A stretch of DNA of 14,904 nucleotides from Thermoleophilaceae bacterium. Lineage in GTDB: Bacteria; Actinomycetota; Thermoleophilia; Solirubrobacterales; Thermoleophilaceae. The position numbers and the translations under genes are program-made. The DNA lies in NCBI GenBank assembly GCA_013696905.1, contig JACCXP010000290.1, positions 1 to 14,904 on the forward strand, read 5' to 3'. Below the pieces are notes generated by a model that had not been told where the DNA came from, ran no database searches, and saw only the letters and a program-made list of their open reading frames with translations. Positions 5,669-12,466 of the stretch are shown piece after piece (the first letter of the stretch is position 1; each line of letters opens with the position of its first letter).

Positions 5669-6514
5669 CTAGGCGCCCTTCTCGATCGGCACGTCGACGA
5701 GGCTCCCCCACTCGGTCCATGAGCCGTCGTAGTTCTTGACGTCGGCCTGGCCGAGCAGCTCGTGGAGCACGAACCACGTGTGCGCCGAGCGCTCGCCGAT
5801 GCGGCAGTAGGCGATCACCTCGCCGCCGTTGCGCAGCACGCCCTTGCTCGTGTATAGCTCGCGCAGCTCGTCGGCCGACTTGAACGTGCCGTCCTCGCGC
5901 ACCGCCTGCGACCACGGCACGGAGGCCGCGCCCGGGATGTGCCCGCCGCGCTGGGCGCCCTCCTGCTCGTAGCCCGCCATCGCGATCAGCTCGCCGGAGA
6001 ACTCCTGCGGCGAGCGCACGTCCACGAGCGACGTGCCCGAGGCGAGCGCCTGGAAGACCTGATCGCGAACCGCCCGAATCGAGTCGTCCTGGGAGTCCAC
6101 GATGAAGTTCGCCGTGCCGTGGTCGGGCTCGTCCGCCGTGGTGGGCCGTCCCTCGTCGATCCACTTCTCGCGCGGCCCGTTCATCAGCAGCACGTTGTCG
6201 TGACCGTAGAACTTCAGGTACCAGTAGGTGTAGGCCGCGAACCAGTTGTTGCGGTCGCCGTAGAGCACGATCGTGTGGTCGTTCGAGATGCCGCGCGAGC
6301 CGAACAGCGTCGCGAAGTCCTTCGGCCCGAGGAAGTTCCGCCTGACCTGGTCCTGCAGGTCGGCCTTCCAGTCGAAGCCGATCGCCCCGGGGATGTGGGC
6401 CTGCTGGTACAGGCCGTGGTTCTCGTCGACCTCGACGATGCGGATCGAGTCGTCGTCCAGGTGCTGCGCGACCCAGTCGGTCTCGACGAGGACCTGCTTT
6501 GCGTAATCGGCCAT
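5669..6514 (-). CDS. Thiosulfate sulfurtransferase (tandem rhodanese, CysA/SseA type)
   Basis: 281 aa, the normal size for two-domain rhodaneses. Moves sulfane sulfur from thiosulfate (or 3-mercaptopyruvate) to a thiophilic acceptor. The inactive N-terminal domain covers about residues 1-125 and carries AHIPGAIGFDW at 39-49. The C-terminal domain covers about 150-281, with LVDVRSPQEFSG at 163-174 and the active-site loop CRIGERS, catalytic cysteine C237. That loop matches the CysA thiosulfate sulfurtransferases of mycobacteria better than the CGSGVTA loop of mercaptopyruvate enzymes. No signal peptide. A strong Shine-Dalgarno sequence GGGAGGG (6519-6525) lies 4 nt before the ATG. A symmetric motif at 6549-6562 suggests regulated transcription. 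Confidence 0.95.
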   Translation of the reverse strand: MADYAKQVLVETDWVAQHLDDDSIRIVEVDENHGLYQQAHIPGAIGFDWKADLQDQVRRNFLGPKDFATLFGSRGISNDHTIVLYGDRNNWFAAYTYWYLKFYGHDNVLLMNGPREKWIDEGRPTTADEPDHGTANFIVDSQDDSIRAVRDQVFQALASGTSLVDVRSPQEFSGELIAMAGYEQEGAQRGGHIPGAASVPWSQAVREDGTFKSADELRELYTSKGVLRNGGEVIAYCRIGERSAHTWFVLHELLGQADVKNYDGSWTEWGSLVDVPIEKGA

Positions 6515-6548
6515 CTGGCCCTCCCTCTCTGATTACCCTGAATGTGCG

Positions 6549-6562
6549 TCGGTATTGACCGA
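6549..6562. promoter_or_regulatory. Palindromic operator candidate upstream of the sulfurtransferase gene
   Basis: TCGGT (6549-6553), spacer ATTG, ACCGA (6558-6562): a perfect 5-bp inverted repeat in the 56-bp gap between the two minus-strand genes. It lies just upstream of a weak -10-like GGTAAT (minus strand, 6532-6537). The spacing places it over the -35 region, where a repressor or activator could act. The cognate regulator is unknown. Confidence 0.4.
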
Positions 6563-6570
6563 TACTTCTA

Positions 6571-7062
6571 TCAGGGGCCAAGCACCGCGGCCACGGCGCG
6601 CGTCATCGCCGCGAGCCAGGCGTCGAGCGCCGCAGGCTCGGCGTCCACGACCGCGACCGGCATGTGGAAGGTCTCCCCGACGTCTCGGACCGTGCCCGCC
6701 CCCTCCGCGAGCAGCCCGCGCTCGAGCGCCCCCGAGCCCTCGTAGACGAATCCGCGCACGTGCGTGTCGACGAGCGCCTCGAGCAGCGAGCGCAGCCTCG
6801 GACCGTGCAGCGCGCCCACCTGCGCCGTCGCGCCGGACGCGCTCCCCATCAACCAGCACAGCGCGCTCACGCCCTCGAGGTGAGGCGTCAGCGTGGCGAG
6901 GCGATCCGGGTCGGCGACCACGCCCTCGACGCCGCTCGCCGCGAGCTCGTGCGTCCGCGTCGGATCGCGTGTCGTGCCGCGCACCGCGTACCCCTCGGCG
7001 AGCAAAGCGATCGCGAGCGAGCGGCCGCGGCAGCCGCAGCCGACGATCAGCACGCGCGCCAT
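6571..7062 (-). CDS. Small NAD(P)-binding Rossmann-fold protein
   Basis: 163 aa. The N-terminus MARVLIVGCGCRGRSLA forms a beta strand followed by the dinucleotide-binding GxGxxG motif (G8, G10, G13). It continues with YAVRGTTRDPTR, where the arginines after the second strand suggest NADP rather than NAD. It resembles the first half of atypical or extended short-chain dehydrogenase/epimerase proteins, but it is about half their length and lacks a visible YxxxK catalytic pair. It may be a redox sensor or a regulatory protein instead of an enzyme (inference). The ATG is supported by the conserved first strand and a -10 box TACGCT ending 9 nt upstream. It precedes the sulfurtransferase gene on the same strand with a 56-bp gap. 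Confidence 0.8.
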   Translation of the reverse strand: MARVLIVGCGCRGRSLAIALLAEGYAVRGTTRDPTRTHELAASGVEGVVADPDRLATLTPHLEGVSALCWLMGSASGATAQVGALHGPRLRSLLEALVDTHVRGFVYEGSGALERGLLAEGAGTVRDVGETFHMPVAVVDAEPAALDAWLAAMTRAVAAVLGP

Positions 7063-7071
7063 CCGCGCGGC

Positions 7072-7077
7072 AGCGTA
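7072..7077 (-). promoter_or_regulatory. -10 box for the Rossmann-fold protein gene
   Basis: On the minus strand TACGCT (TANNNT) ends 9 nt before the ATG at 7062, leaving a leader of at most a few bases and no Shine-Dalgarno sequence. This is the same geometry as at several other genes in the window. Confidence 0.4.
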
Positions 7078-7141
7078 ATGGACGCTAAGAGCGGGGGTCC
7101 AGCCGGATGTGAAGGGCGGCCTCCGTGCCGGCTGCTATCAC

Positions 7142-7804
7142 ATGGAGGTCACCTACACCACGACATCCACCCGCAGCCTGCGGCTCAAGGACGGTACGGA
7201 GATCTCGATCCGGCCGATCGTCCGGGACGACAAGCGACTGCTCAAGGCCTCCTTCGATCGCCTCAGCGAGGAGTCGCGCTTCCGGCGCTTCCTCTCCCCG
7301 AAGAATCAGCTCACGCCCCAAGAGCTCGCCTTCCTGACCGAGGTCGACCACCACGACCACGAGGCGCTCGTCGCGGTGCACCCGAAGCGGTGGGAGGGAA
7401 TCGGCGTCGCGCGCTTCGTCCGCTCAGAGCACGACTTCGGCGTCGCCGAGGTCGCCGTCACGGTCGTCGACGGCTGGCAGCACCGCGGCGTCGGCACGGC
7501 GCTCCTGGCGCAGCTCGTCGAGCGCGCCCGCGCCGAGGGCGTGCGCCGCTTCAGCGCCGTAGTGCACAGCTCGAACCGCCCCATGTTCGAGCTGCTCGAC
7601 CAGCTTGGCGCGGTCGTCTCCCGCAGCCGCGACGGCAGCAGCGTCGAGATCGAGATCGACCTGCCGCCGCGCGAGGGTGTCGGCTCCCAGCTGCGCAACG
7701 CGCTGCGCGCGGCGGCTACGGATCAGATGACGATGGCGTTCATGCCCGCCGGCATGGAGCTCGGCAGCCGCTTCTGGGCGCGGCTCCATTCGCGCGAGCC
7801 CTAG
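7142..7804 (+). CDS. GNAT-family N-acetyltransferase
   Basis: 220 aa from the ATG at 7142. A GTG at 7109 would add 11 residues, and neither start has a clear Shine-Dalgarno sequence. I prefer 7142 because the conserved region (LRLKDGTEISIRPIVRDD) begins about 13 residues later. The N-terminal part, including LSEESRFRRFLSP at 41-53, matches the acetyltransferase domain of Pat-like protein acetyltransferases. The acetyl-CoA pyrophosphate loop is QHRGVGTA (113-120), within motif A at about 105-128. HSSNRPMFELLDQLGA (142-157) is the usual motif B. A C-terminal tail of about 45 residues is not typical of GNATs. The acceptor substrate is unknown; protein lysine acetylation is one possibility. It is divergent from the Rossmann-fold gene and convergent with the dehydrogenase gene, with 7 bp between stops. 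Confidence 0.88.
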   Translation: MEVTYTTTSTRSLRLKDGTEISIRPIVRDDKRLLKASFDRLSEESRFRRFLSPKNQLTPQELAFLTEVDHHDHEALVAVHPKRWEGIGVARFVRSEHDFGVAEVAVTVVDGWQHRGVGTALLAQLVERARAEGVRRFSAVVHSSNRPMFELLDQLGAVVSRSRDGSSVEIEIDLPPREGVGSQLRNALRAAATDQMTMAFMPAGMELGSRFWARLHSREP

Positions 7805-7811
7805 CCCCGCC

Positions 7812-9080
7812 CTACCAGTTCTCCATCGACTCGCGCAGGATCGCCGCGACCTCGTTCGGCCCGACCTCACGCGGCGCGACCGCCAGCAGGCGCCGCTGCT
7901 TGAGCGTGCCCTCGACGAGCGCCTCCACGTCCCCCTCGTCGAAGCCGAGCGCGCGCAGCCCGCTCGGCGCGCCGACGTCGCGCATCAGGTCGAGCAGCAG
8001 CTCGGGCAGGGTGTTCTCGTCGGCCTCGGGGATCGGCTCGCCGGCGAGCAGCTCGGCGGCGCGGCGGTGCTTCTCGGGGTCGGCCGAGAACGTGTAGCGG
8101 AAGACCGCGGCGGAGGTGACGATCACCGATATGCCGTGCGGCACGAAGGGATGGTCGTCGGGGTAGCCCGGCGGCTGATAGGCCTGCTTGAGGGTAGAGA
8201 CCGGGTACGAGCAGGCGTGTGGGATGTGGGTCCCGGCCGATCCGAAGCCGACCCCGGCCATGGTCGCGCCGAGCATCATCGCGCCCCTCGCCTCCATGTC
8301 GTCGCCGTCGGCGACCGCCCGGCGCAGGTAGCGCCCGCCGTACTCGATCGCCTGTCCCGACCAGATGTCCGCGACCGGGTTCGCGCCCTGATAGGGCGGG
8401 CGCTCGTCGGGCGTGGCGGGCGCCTCGCGCGCGTCGAACGGCCGCGCGACGAACGACTCGACCGCGTGGCAGACCACGTCGAGCCCGCACGCCGCCGTCA
8501 CCTCGGCGGGCATCGAGCGCGTGAGCTCGGGATCGACGATGCCCTGGTGGGCGCGCAGGTAGCGATGCGAGATCCCCGCCTTCGCCCGCTCCTCGGGCAG
8601 CGCGAGCACGGCGACGGTCGTGGCCTCGGAGCCGGTGCCGGCCGTCGTGGGGATCGCGAGCAGCGGCTTGAGCGGCGCCGGCAGCTTGCGCCCGCCGCCC
8701 ACCGGTGCGTTCACCCATTCCATGATCTCGCCGCCGTGGGTCGCGATCAGGTCGGCGACCTTGGCCGTGTCGAGGCTCGATCCGCCGCCCACACCGACGA
8801 AGCCGTCGAAGCCGCCGTCGAGCGCGAAGTCGGCAGCCTCCTGGAACGACTCGAGCGTCGGCTCGACGCCGACGCGGTCGAACAGCACACACTCGATCCC
8901 CTCGCCCTCGATCCGATCTCGCACGCGCCCCGTGATGCCCGCTGCGATCACGCCCGGGTCCGACAGCAGCATCACGCGCCGGGCGCCGAGGCGGGCCAGC
9001 TCCCAGCCGGCCTCCGTCGAGGCTCCCGGGCCGTACTTGATCGGCGTGGCCTCGAGCGTGAACACGGTCTCGCGCGTCAT
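7812..9080 (-). CDS. Iron-type alcohol dehydrogenase, hydroxyacid-oxoacid transhydrogenase-like
   Basis: 422 aa. Group III metal-dependent dehydrogenase fold: an N-terminal NAD domain with GGGSSLDTAK at 98-107, then a helical metal domain. Likely metal ligands are D201 and H205 in GLDVVCHAVES, H288 in THIPHACSYP and H315 in VPHGISV. The segment from about 230 to 290 (YQGANPVADIW, YLRRAV, MEARGAMM, AGVGFGSAGTHIPHACSYP) is the pattern I associate with ADHFE1-type hydroxyacid-oxoacid transhydrogenase. That enzyme oxidises 4-hydroxybutyrate to succinic semialdehyde while reducing 2-oxoglutarate to 2-hydroxyglutarate. An ordinary alcohol or lactaldehyde dehydrogenase is the alternative. The ATG is backed by GGAAGGA at 9090-9096. 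It is divergent from the thiamine-binding protein gene. Confidence 0.9.
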   Translation of the reverse strand: MTRETVFTLEATPIKYGPGASTEAGWELARLGARRVMLLSDPGVIAAGITGRVRDRIEGEGIECVLFDRVGVEPTLESFQEAADFALDGGFDGFVGVGGGSSLDTAKVADLIATHGGEIMEWVNAPVGGGRKLPAPLKPLLAIPTTAGTGSEATTVAVLALPEERAKAGISHRYLRAHQGIVDPELTRSMPAEVTAACGLDVVCHAVESFVARPFDAREAPATPDERPPYQGANPVADIWSGQAIEYGGRYLRRAVADGDDMEARGAMMLGATMAGVGFGSAGTHIPHACSYPVSTLKQAYQPPGYPDDHPFVPHGISVIVTSAAVFRYTFSADPEKHRRAAELLAGEPIPEADENTLPELLLDLMRDVGAPSGLRALGFDEGDVEALVEGTLKQRRLLAVAPREVGPNEVAAILRESMENW

Positions 9081-9099
9081 CGGGCGGCGTCCTTCCAGG

Positions 9100-9105
9100 T
9101 AGGGT
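9100..9105 (+). promoter_or_regulatory. -10 box for a leaderless thiamine-binding protein gene
   Basis: TAGGGT is followed by exactly 7 nt and then the GTG at 9113, so the predicted first transcribed base is the G of the start codon. The 10-bp palindrome CACGGCCGTG (9106-9115) straddles this start and could be an operator or chance in GC-rich DNA. Confidence 0.5.
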
Positions 9106-9112
9106 CACGGCC

Positions 9113-9451
9113 GTGGCTACGGCCGACTTCACGATCATCCCGCTCGGCGGCGGCGAGAGCGCCAGCGTGAGCGAGATCCTGGCCGAGGTCAAGCGCCGGC
9201 TCGGCGCGCAGGACAAGGTCGTCTTCGAGATGCACGGCATGGGCACTCACCTCCAAGGCGACGCCGCCGACATCTTCGCGCTCGTGCAGGAGATGTCGCA
9301 GGTGCCCTTCGAGTCGGGCCGCCCGCGCGTCTACACGATCCTCAAGCTCGACGAGCGCCGCGACCGCCCGGAGCAGACGCTCGCCGACAAGGTGCGTGCG
9401 GTCGACGAGTGGGCCGGGGGGCGGGTAGACCGCGTCCACGACGTCAGGTAG
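9113..9451 (+). CDS. MTH1187/YkoF-type thiamine-binding protein (UPF0045)
   Basis: 112 aa, the normal size for this single-domain ferredoxin-like family. The characteristic features are DFTIIPLGGGESASVSEILAEV at the N-terminus, MHGMGTHLQGD in the middle (the family's PMGTxxEGD motif) and RVYTILKLDERRD near residues 72-84. Members bind thiamine or its pyrimidine part in the cytoplasm and are sometimes encoded with thiamine transporters. No such transporter is present here, so the partner is unknown. The GTG start fits the homologous N-terminus and the leaderless promoter. The 65-bp gap to the next gene contains only a weak hairpin (9465-9477). Confidence 0.88.
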   Translation: MATADFTIIPLGGGESASVSEILAEVKRRLGAQDKVVFEMHGMGTHLQGDAADIFALVQEMSQVPFESGRPRVYTILKLDERRDRPEQTLADKVRAVDEWAGGRVDRVHDVR

Positions 9452-9516
9452 CGATCACGTCGAACCTGACACTCAGGCGCACGACGATCGAGAGGCCCAA
9501 GTGAGGCGGAGCGGCT

Positions 9517-11544
9517 CTACGCGATCGACGCGCCGCCGCTCGGATTGTCTGCCCCGCCCGGGGGCGGCTTCGAGTCGAGTCCGGTCGCCTGCCGGCCGTG
9601 CTCGCGCAGATAGTGCAGCAGCCCGCCATCGACCAGGATCCGGCGCTCCTTCGGAGCATAGTCGTGCGTGAGCGAGATCTCGTCGCCGGAGTCCCCGACG
9701 AGCGCTGTGATCGTCTCCGATCCTTCGTCGAGCTCCTGCTTCACCGACGGCAGCGACCACGTCTGGCCGACCTCGGCAAGGTCGTAATCGGACTCGTCGA
9801 CGAACGTCAGGGCGAGGATGCCCTGGGCGACGAGGTTGCGCCGGTGGATGCGCGCGAAGGACTTCGCGAAAACAGCCTTGACGCCGAGCTGAAGCGGCGC
9901 AAGCGCGGCGTGCTCGCGTGACGAGCCCTGGCCGTAGTTGTGCCCGCCGACGATGAAGCCACTCCCCCACTCCTTCATCCGCCCGCGGAACTCGGGGTCG
10001 CGCGCCTGGAAGGTGAACTCGGCGATCGCGGGAATGTTCGAGCGGTAGCTCATCACGACGACGCCGTCGGGGGCGAGGTCGCCGGTCGAGATGTCGTCGG
10101 GCTGGACCGTCGCGATCCTCGCCTCGAGCGAGTCCTCGAGCGGCACGTGCTCGGGCGGCGTCTTGATGTTCGGGCCGCGCGGGATCTCGATCCGCTCGGC
10201 CTCCTCGGGCGGGGCGGGCGCGAAGATGTGGACGTCGTCCACGTAGGGGCGAAGCTCGGGCGGGGCGAGCGGCTCCGGGGCGTCGCCGTACTCGCGCGGG
10301 TCCTCGATCCTCCCCGAGAGTTGCGACACCGCGGCGACGGCGGGCGAGCACAGGTAGACGGAATCCTCGGGCGTGCCCGAGCGGCCGGGGAAGTTGCGGT
10401 TGAAGGTGCGCAGCGAGTTCGAGCCCGACGGCGGCGCCTGGCCCATCCCCACACACGGCCCGCAGACCGGCTCGAGCATCCGCACCCCGCCCTCGATCAG
10501 CTGCTGGTACACGCCCGACTCGGCGATCGCCGTGAGGATCTGGCGTGAGCCGGGGGTGGCTGTGGCGGCGATCGAGGGGTGCACGATCTGGCCGCCGCGG
10601 TCGGCCAGCAGGGCGGCAGGCAGTGCGAGGTCGAAGTAGCCCGAGTTGACCGACGAGCCCATGCACACCTGGGCGATCTCGGTTCCCGCGACCTCCTCGA
10701 CCGGCACGACGTTGTCGGGATTGTGGGGCTTCGCCACGAGCGGCCCGAGCAGCGCGAGGTCGATCTCGACGCGCTCGTCGTAGGCGGCGCCGTCCTCGGG
10801 CCCGATCTCGCGGAAGTCGTCCGCGCGCTGCTGGAGCTCGAGCCAGTCGCGCGTCCTCTCGTCGGGCGGAAACACCGCGGAGGTCGCGCCGAGCTCGGCG
10901 ATCATGTTCGCGATCGTGCCGCGCTCGGGCACCGACAGGTCGGCGGTCCCGGGACCCGTGAACTCGAAGATCTTGTTCTTGCCGCCGCTCACCGACAGTC
11001 GGCGCAGCAACTCGAGGATGATGTCCTTAGCCTGCACCCACGGGCGCGCCAGCGTGTTCTCGAGCCACACCTCGACGATCTCAGGACACGCGATCTCGTA
11101 CGGATAGCCGCCCATCGCGACGGCGACGTCGAGGCCGCCGGCGCCGATCGCGATCATCCCGAGTGCGCCGCTCGTGGGCGTGTGCGAGTCGGCGCCGACG
11201 AGGATGTCGCCGGGCTTCGCGTAGCGCTCGATGTGCACGTAGTGGCAGATGCCGTTGCCCGGGCGCGAGTAGTCGATCCCGTGCTTGCGCGCGAGCGCCT
11301 GCAGCATGCGGTGGTCGTCCGGGTTCTTGAAGTCGAGCTGGATGACGTTGTGGTCGATGTACTGCACCGCGCGATCGACCTTCACGCGCGGAACGCCGAG
11401 CTGCTCGTACTGCATGCAGGCCATCGTCCCGGTCGCGTCCTGGAGCAGCGTCTGGTCGACGCGCAGCGCGATCGGGGAGCCTGGCTTCAGCTCGCCCTCC
11501 ACCAGGTGGTCGCGGAGGATCTGGCGGGAGAGGTTCTCGGCCAC
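9517..11544 (-). CDS. Aconitate hydratase, Aquifex-type (LeuC+LeuD-like fusion)
   Basis: 675 aa from the GTG at 11544. Interconverts citrate and isocitrate, or a closely related hydroxyacid pair. The N-terminal three-domain part carries HLVEGELKPG, RVDQTLLQDATGTMA, GADSHTPTSGALGM and the cluster motif CGPCVG (C361, C364). The C-terminal swivel domain has NYGQGSSREHAAL. The first cluster cysteine, normally in GSCTN, is replaced: the sequence reads CMGSSVNSG, with S298 at the usual position and C294 four residues earlier. The annotated-looking ATG at 11574 would add MLLLRGSFST. I prefer 11544 because homologs begin about there and a -10 box TAGCTT ends exactly 7 nt before it. The tail after about residue 655 is proline/glycine-rich. 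Homoaconitase or isopropylmalate dehydratase activity is less likely but not excluded. Confidence 0.9.
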   Translation of the reverse strand: MAENLSRQILRDHLVEGELKPGSPIALRVDQTLLQDATGTMACMQYEQLGVPRVKVDRAVQYIDHNVIQLDFKNPDDHRMLQALARKHGIDYSRPGNGICHYVHIERYAKPGDILVGADSHTPTSGALGMIAIGAGGLDVAVAMGGYPYEIACPEIVEVWLENTLARPWVQAKDIILELLRRLSVSGGKNKIFEFTGPGTADLSVPERGTIANMIAELGATSAVFPPDERTRDWLELQQRADDFREIGPEDGAAYDERVEIDLALLGPLVAKPHNPDNVVPVEEVAGTEIAQVCMGSSVNSGYFDLALPAALLADRGGQIVHPSIAATATPGSRQILTAIAESGVYQQLIEGGVRMLEPVCGPCVGMGQAPPSGSNSLRTFNRNFPGRSGTPEDSVYLCSPAVAAVSQLSGRIEDPREYGDAPEPLAPPELRPYVDDVHIFAPAPPEEAERIEIPRGPNIKTPPEHVPLEDSLEARIATVQPDDISTGDLAPDGVVVMSYRSNIPAIAEFTFQARDPEFRGRMKEWGSGFIVGGHNYGQGSSREHAALAPLQLGVKAVFAKSFARIHRRNLVAQGILALTFVDESDYDLAEVGQTWSLPSVKQELDEGSETITALVGDSGDEISLTHDYAPKERRILVDGGLLHYLREHGRQATGLDSKPPPGGADNPSGGASIA

Positions 11545-11551
11545 CGTGGAG

Positions 11552-11557
11552 AAGCTA
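11552..11557 (-). promoter_or_regulatory. -10 box that sets the aconitase start at 11544
   Basis: On the minus strand TAGCTT (TANNNT) is followed by 7 nt and then GTG at 11544. This would make the mRNA leaderless and would put the upstream ATG at 11574 outside the transcript. Confidence 0.45.
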
Positions 11558-11579
11558 CCGCGCAAGAGGAGCATGGGCC

Positions 11580-11585
11580 TACGGT
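11580..11585 (+). promoter_or_regulatory. -10 box for a leaderless lipoprotein hydrolase gene
   Basis: TACGGT is followed by 7 nt and then the ATG at 11593. No Shine-Dalgarno sequence is present. It lies 22 bp from the divergent aconitase -10 box. Confidence 0.5.
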
Positions 11586-11592
11586 GAGACCG

Positions 11593-12432
11593 ATGACCGC
11601 CGCGTCGTTACGGAGCAGATACCGACCGACACCTGCGATGCAACCTGGCTTGGGGGCGGGCCGAAGCAGGCCTCATCGCCTTGCCACGTGCACGCTGGCG
11701 CTGCTCGTGGCGGTGACGCTGGCCGGCTGCGGCGGCGGCGAGCGCGCGGGAATCGAGCGGATCGAGGTCGGCCGCGGCGCGGAGGGGGCGGTCGTGCTGA
11801 AGCCCGCTGGTCGCGACGGGCCGCTCCCCACGGTGATCTTCCTGCACGGCTGGCGCCTCGTCGACCCGGAGCGCTACGGACCGTGGCTCGAACACCTCGT
11901 TGCCGGCGGCAACGCGGTCGTCTACCCGACGTATGAGCCCGCCCTCGGGTCGCTGCCGCTCAGTTGGCTCGATGACGCCCTCGACGGCGTGCGGGCGGCG
12001 CTCGAGGAGGTGGAGGTCGCTACGGGCTCGCTGGTCGTAACCGGGCACTCCGCCGGTGGCGCACTGGCCGCGGACTACGCCGCCGCCGCTCCGAGCGCCG
12101 GCTTGCCTCCGGCCCGAGCGGTCTTCGCCGTCTACCCGGGCCGGCGCGCGCGGGGATTCCCAGGCCTCATCCCGGCAACCGACCCGGCACTGATCCCATC
12201 CACCACGCAGATCGTGGCCGTAGTGGGCGCCGACGACCGTGTCGTCGGCGAAGAGGCCGCGCGCGCGCTCGTCGAGGGCGCGGTACAGGTGCCCAGGCGC
12301 TGGCGACGGCTGGAGGTCGTCGACGACCCCGACGTGGATGACCACAACGCCCCCCAGCGCGTGGACGCCGAGGCGAGGCGGACGTTCTGGCACCGGCTCG
12401 ACCGGCTGATGACCGCCGCCCGCGCGCGGTAG
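11593..12432 (+). CDS. Lipoprotein alpha/beta hydrolase
   Basis: 279 aa. A type II signal peptide is present: an arginine-rich n-region, a hydrophobic stretch at about 31-45 and the lipobox LAGC with C46 as the lipidated residue, followed by a Gly-rich linker. The mature protein should be tethered outside the membrane. The hydrolase fold shows IFLHGW (82-87, oxyanion hole), nucleophile S153 in the elbow TGHSAGG, a likely acid at D214 or D215 in VVGADDRVV and a likely histidine H251 in DVDDHNAPQ. The substrate is unknown; an ester or lipid is plausible. The first methionine at 11593 is favoured by a leaderless promoter geometry. M16 (11638) would give a shorter, more typical signal peptide. 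It is inserted between two aconitase genes on the opposite strand. Confidence 0.87.
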   Translation: MTAASLRSRYRPTPAMQPGLGAGRSRPHRLATCTLALLVAVTLAGCGGGERAGIERIEVGRGAEGAVVLKPAGRDGPLPTVIFLHGWRLVDPERYGPWLEHLVAGGNAVVYPTYEPALGSLPLSWLDDALDGVRAALEEVEVATGSLVVTGHSAGGALAADYAAAAPSAGLPPARAVFAVYPGRRARGFPGLIPATDPALIPSTTQIVAVVGADDRVVGEEAARALVEGAVQVPRRWRRLEVVDDPDVDDHNAPQRVDAEARRTFWHRLDRLMTAARAR

Positions 12433-12435
12433 GAC

Positions 12436-12454
12436 GCCGGCGAGCTGCCTCGCG

Positions 12455-12466
<12 letters not shown>
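12436..12466. terminator. Possible GC-rich hairpin between convergent genes
   Basis: GCCGGCG (12436-12442) can pair with CGCCGGC (12460-12466), a 7-bp perfect stem around a 17-nt loop, lying across the acnA stop codon and just after the hydrolase stop. There is no T-tract on either side, so intrinsic termination is uncertain. A bidirectional GC-rich hairpin without a T-tract would be unexceptional in an actinomycete. Confidence 0.25.

Noticed and set aside
7867..9246. 459-codon minus-strand frame overlapping the dehydrogenase
   Set aside because: Arg-rich out-of-frame shadow of the dehydrogenase gene, which has clear family motifs in its own frame.
10579..11592. N-terminal 338-codon extension of the lipoprotein hydrolase frame
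   Set aside because: It is antisense to the Aquifex-type aconitase; the real protein begins at the signal peptide, with the first supported start at 11593.
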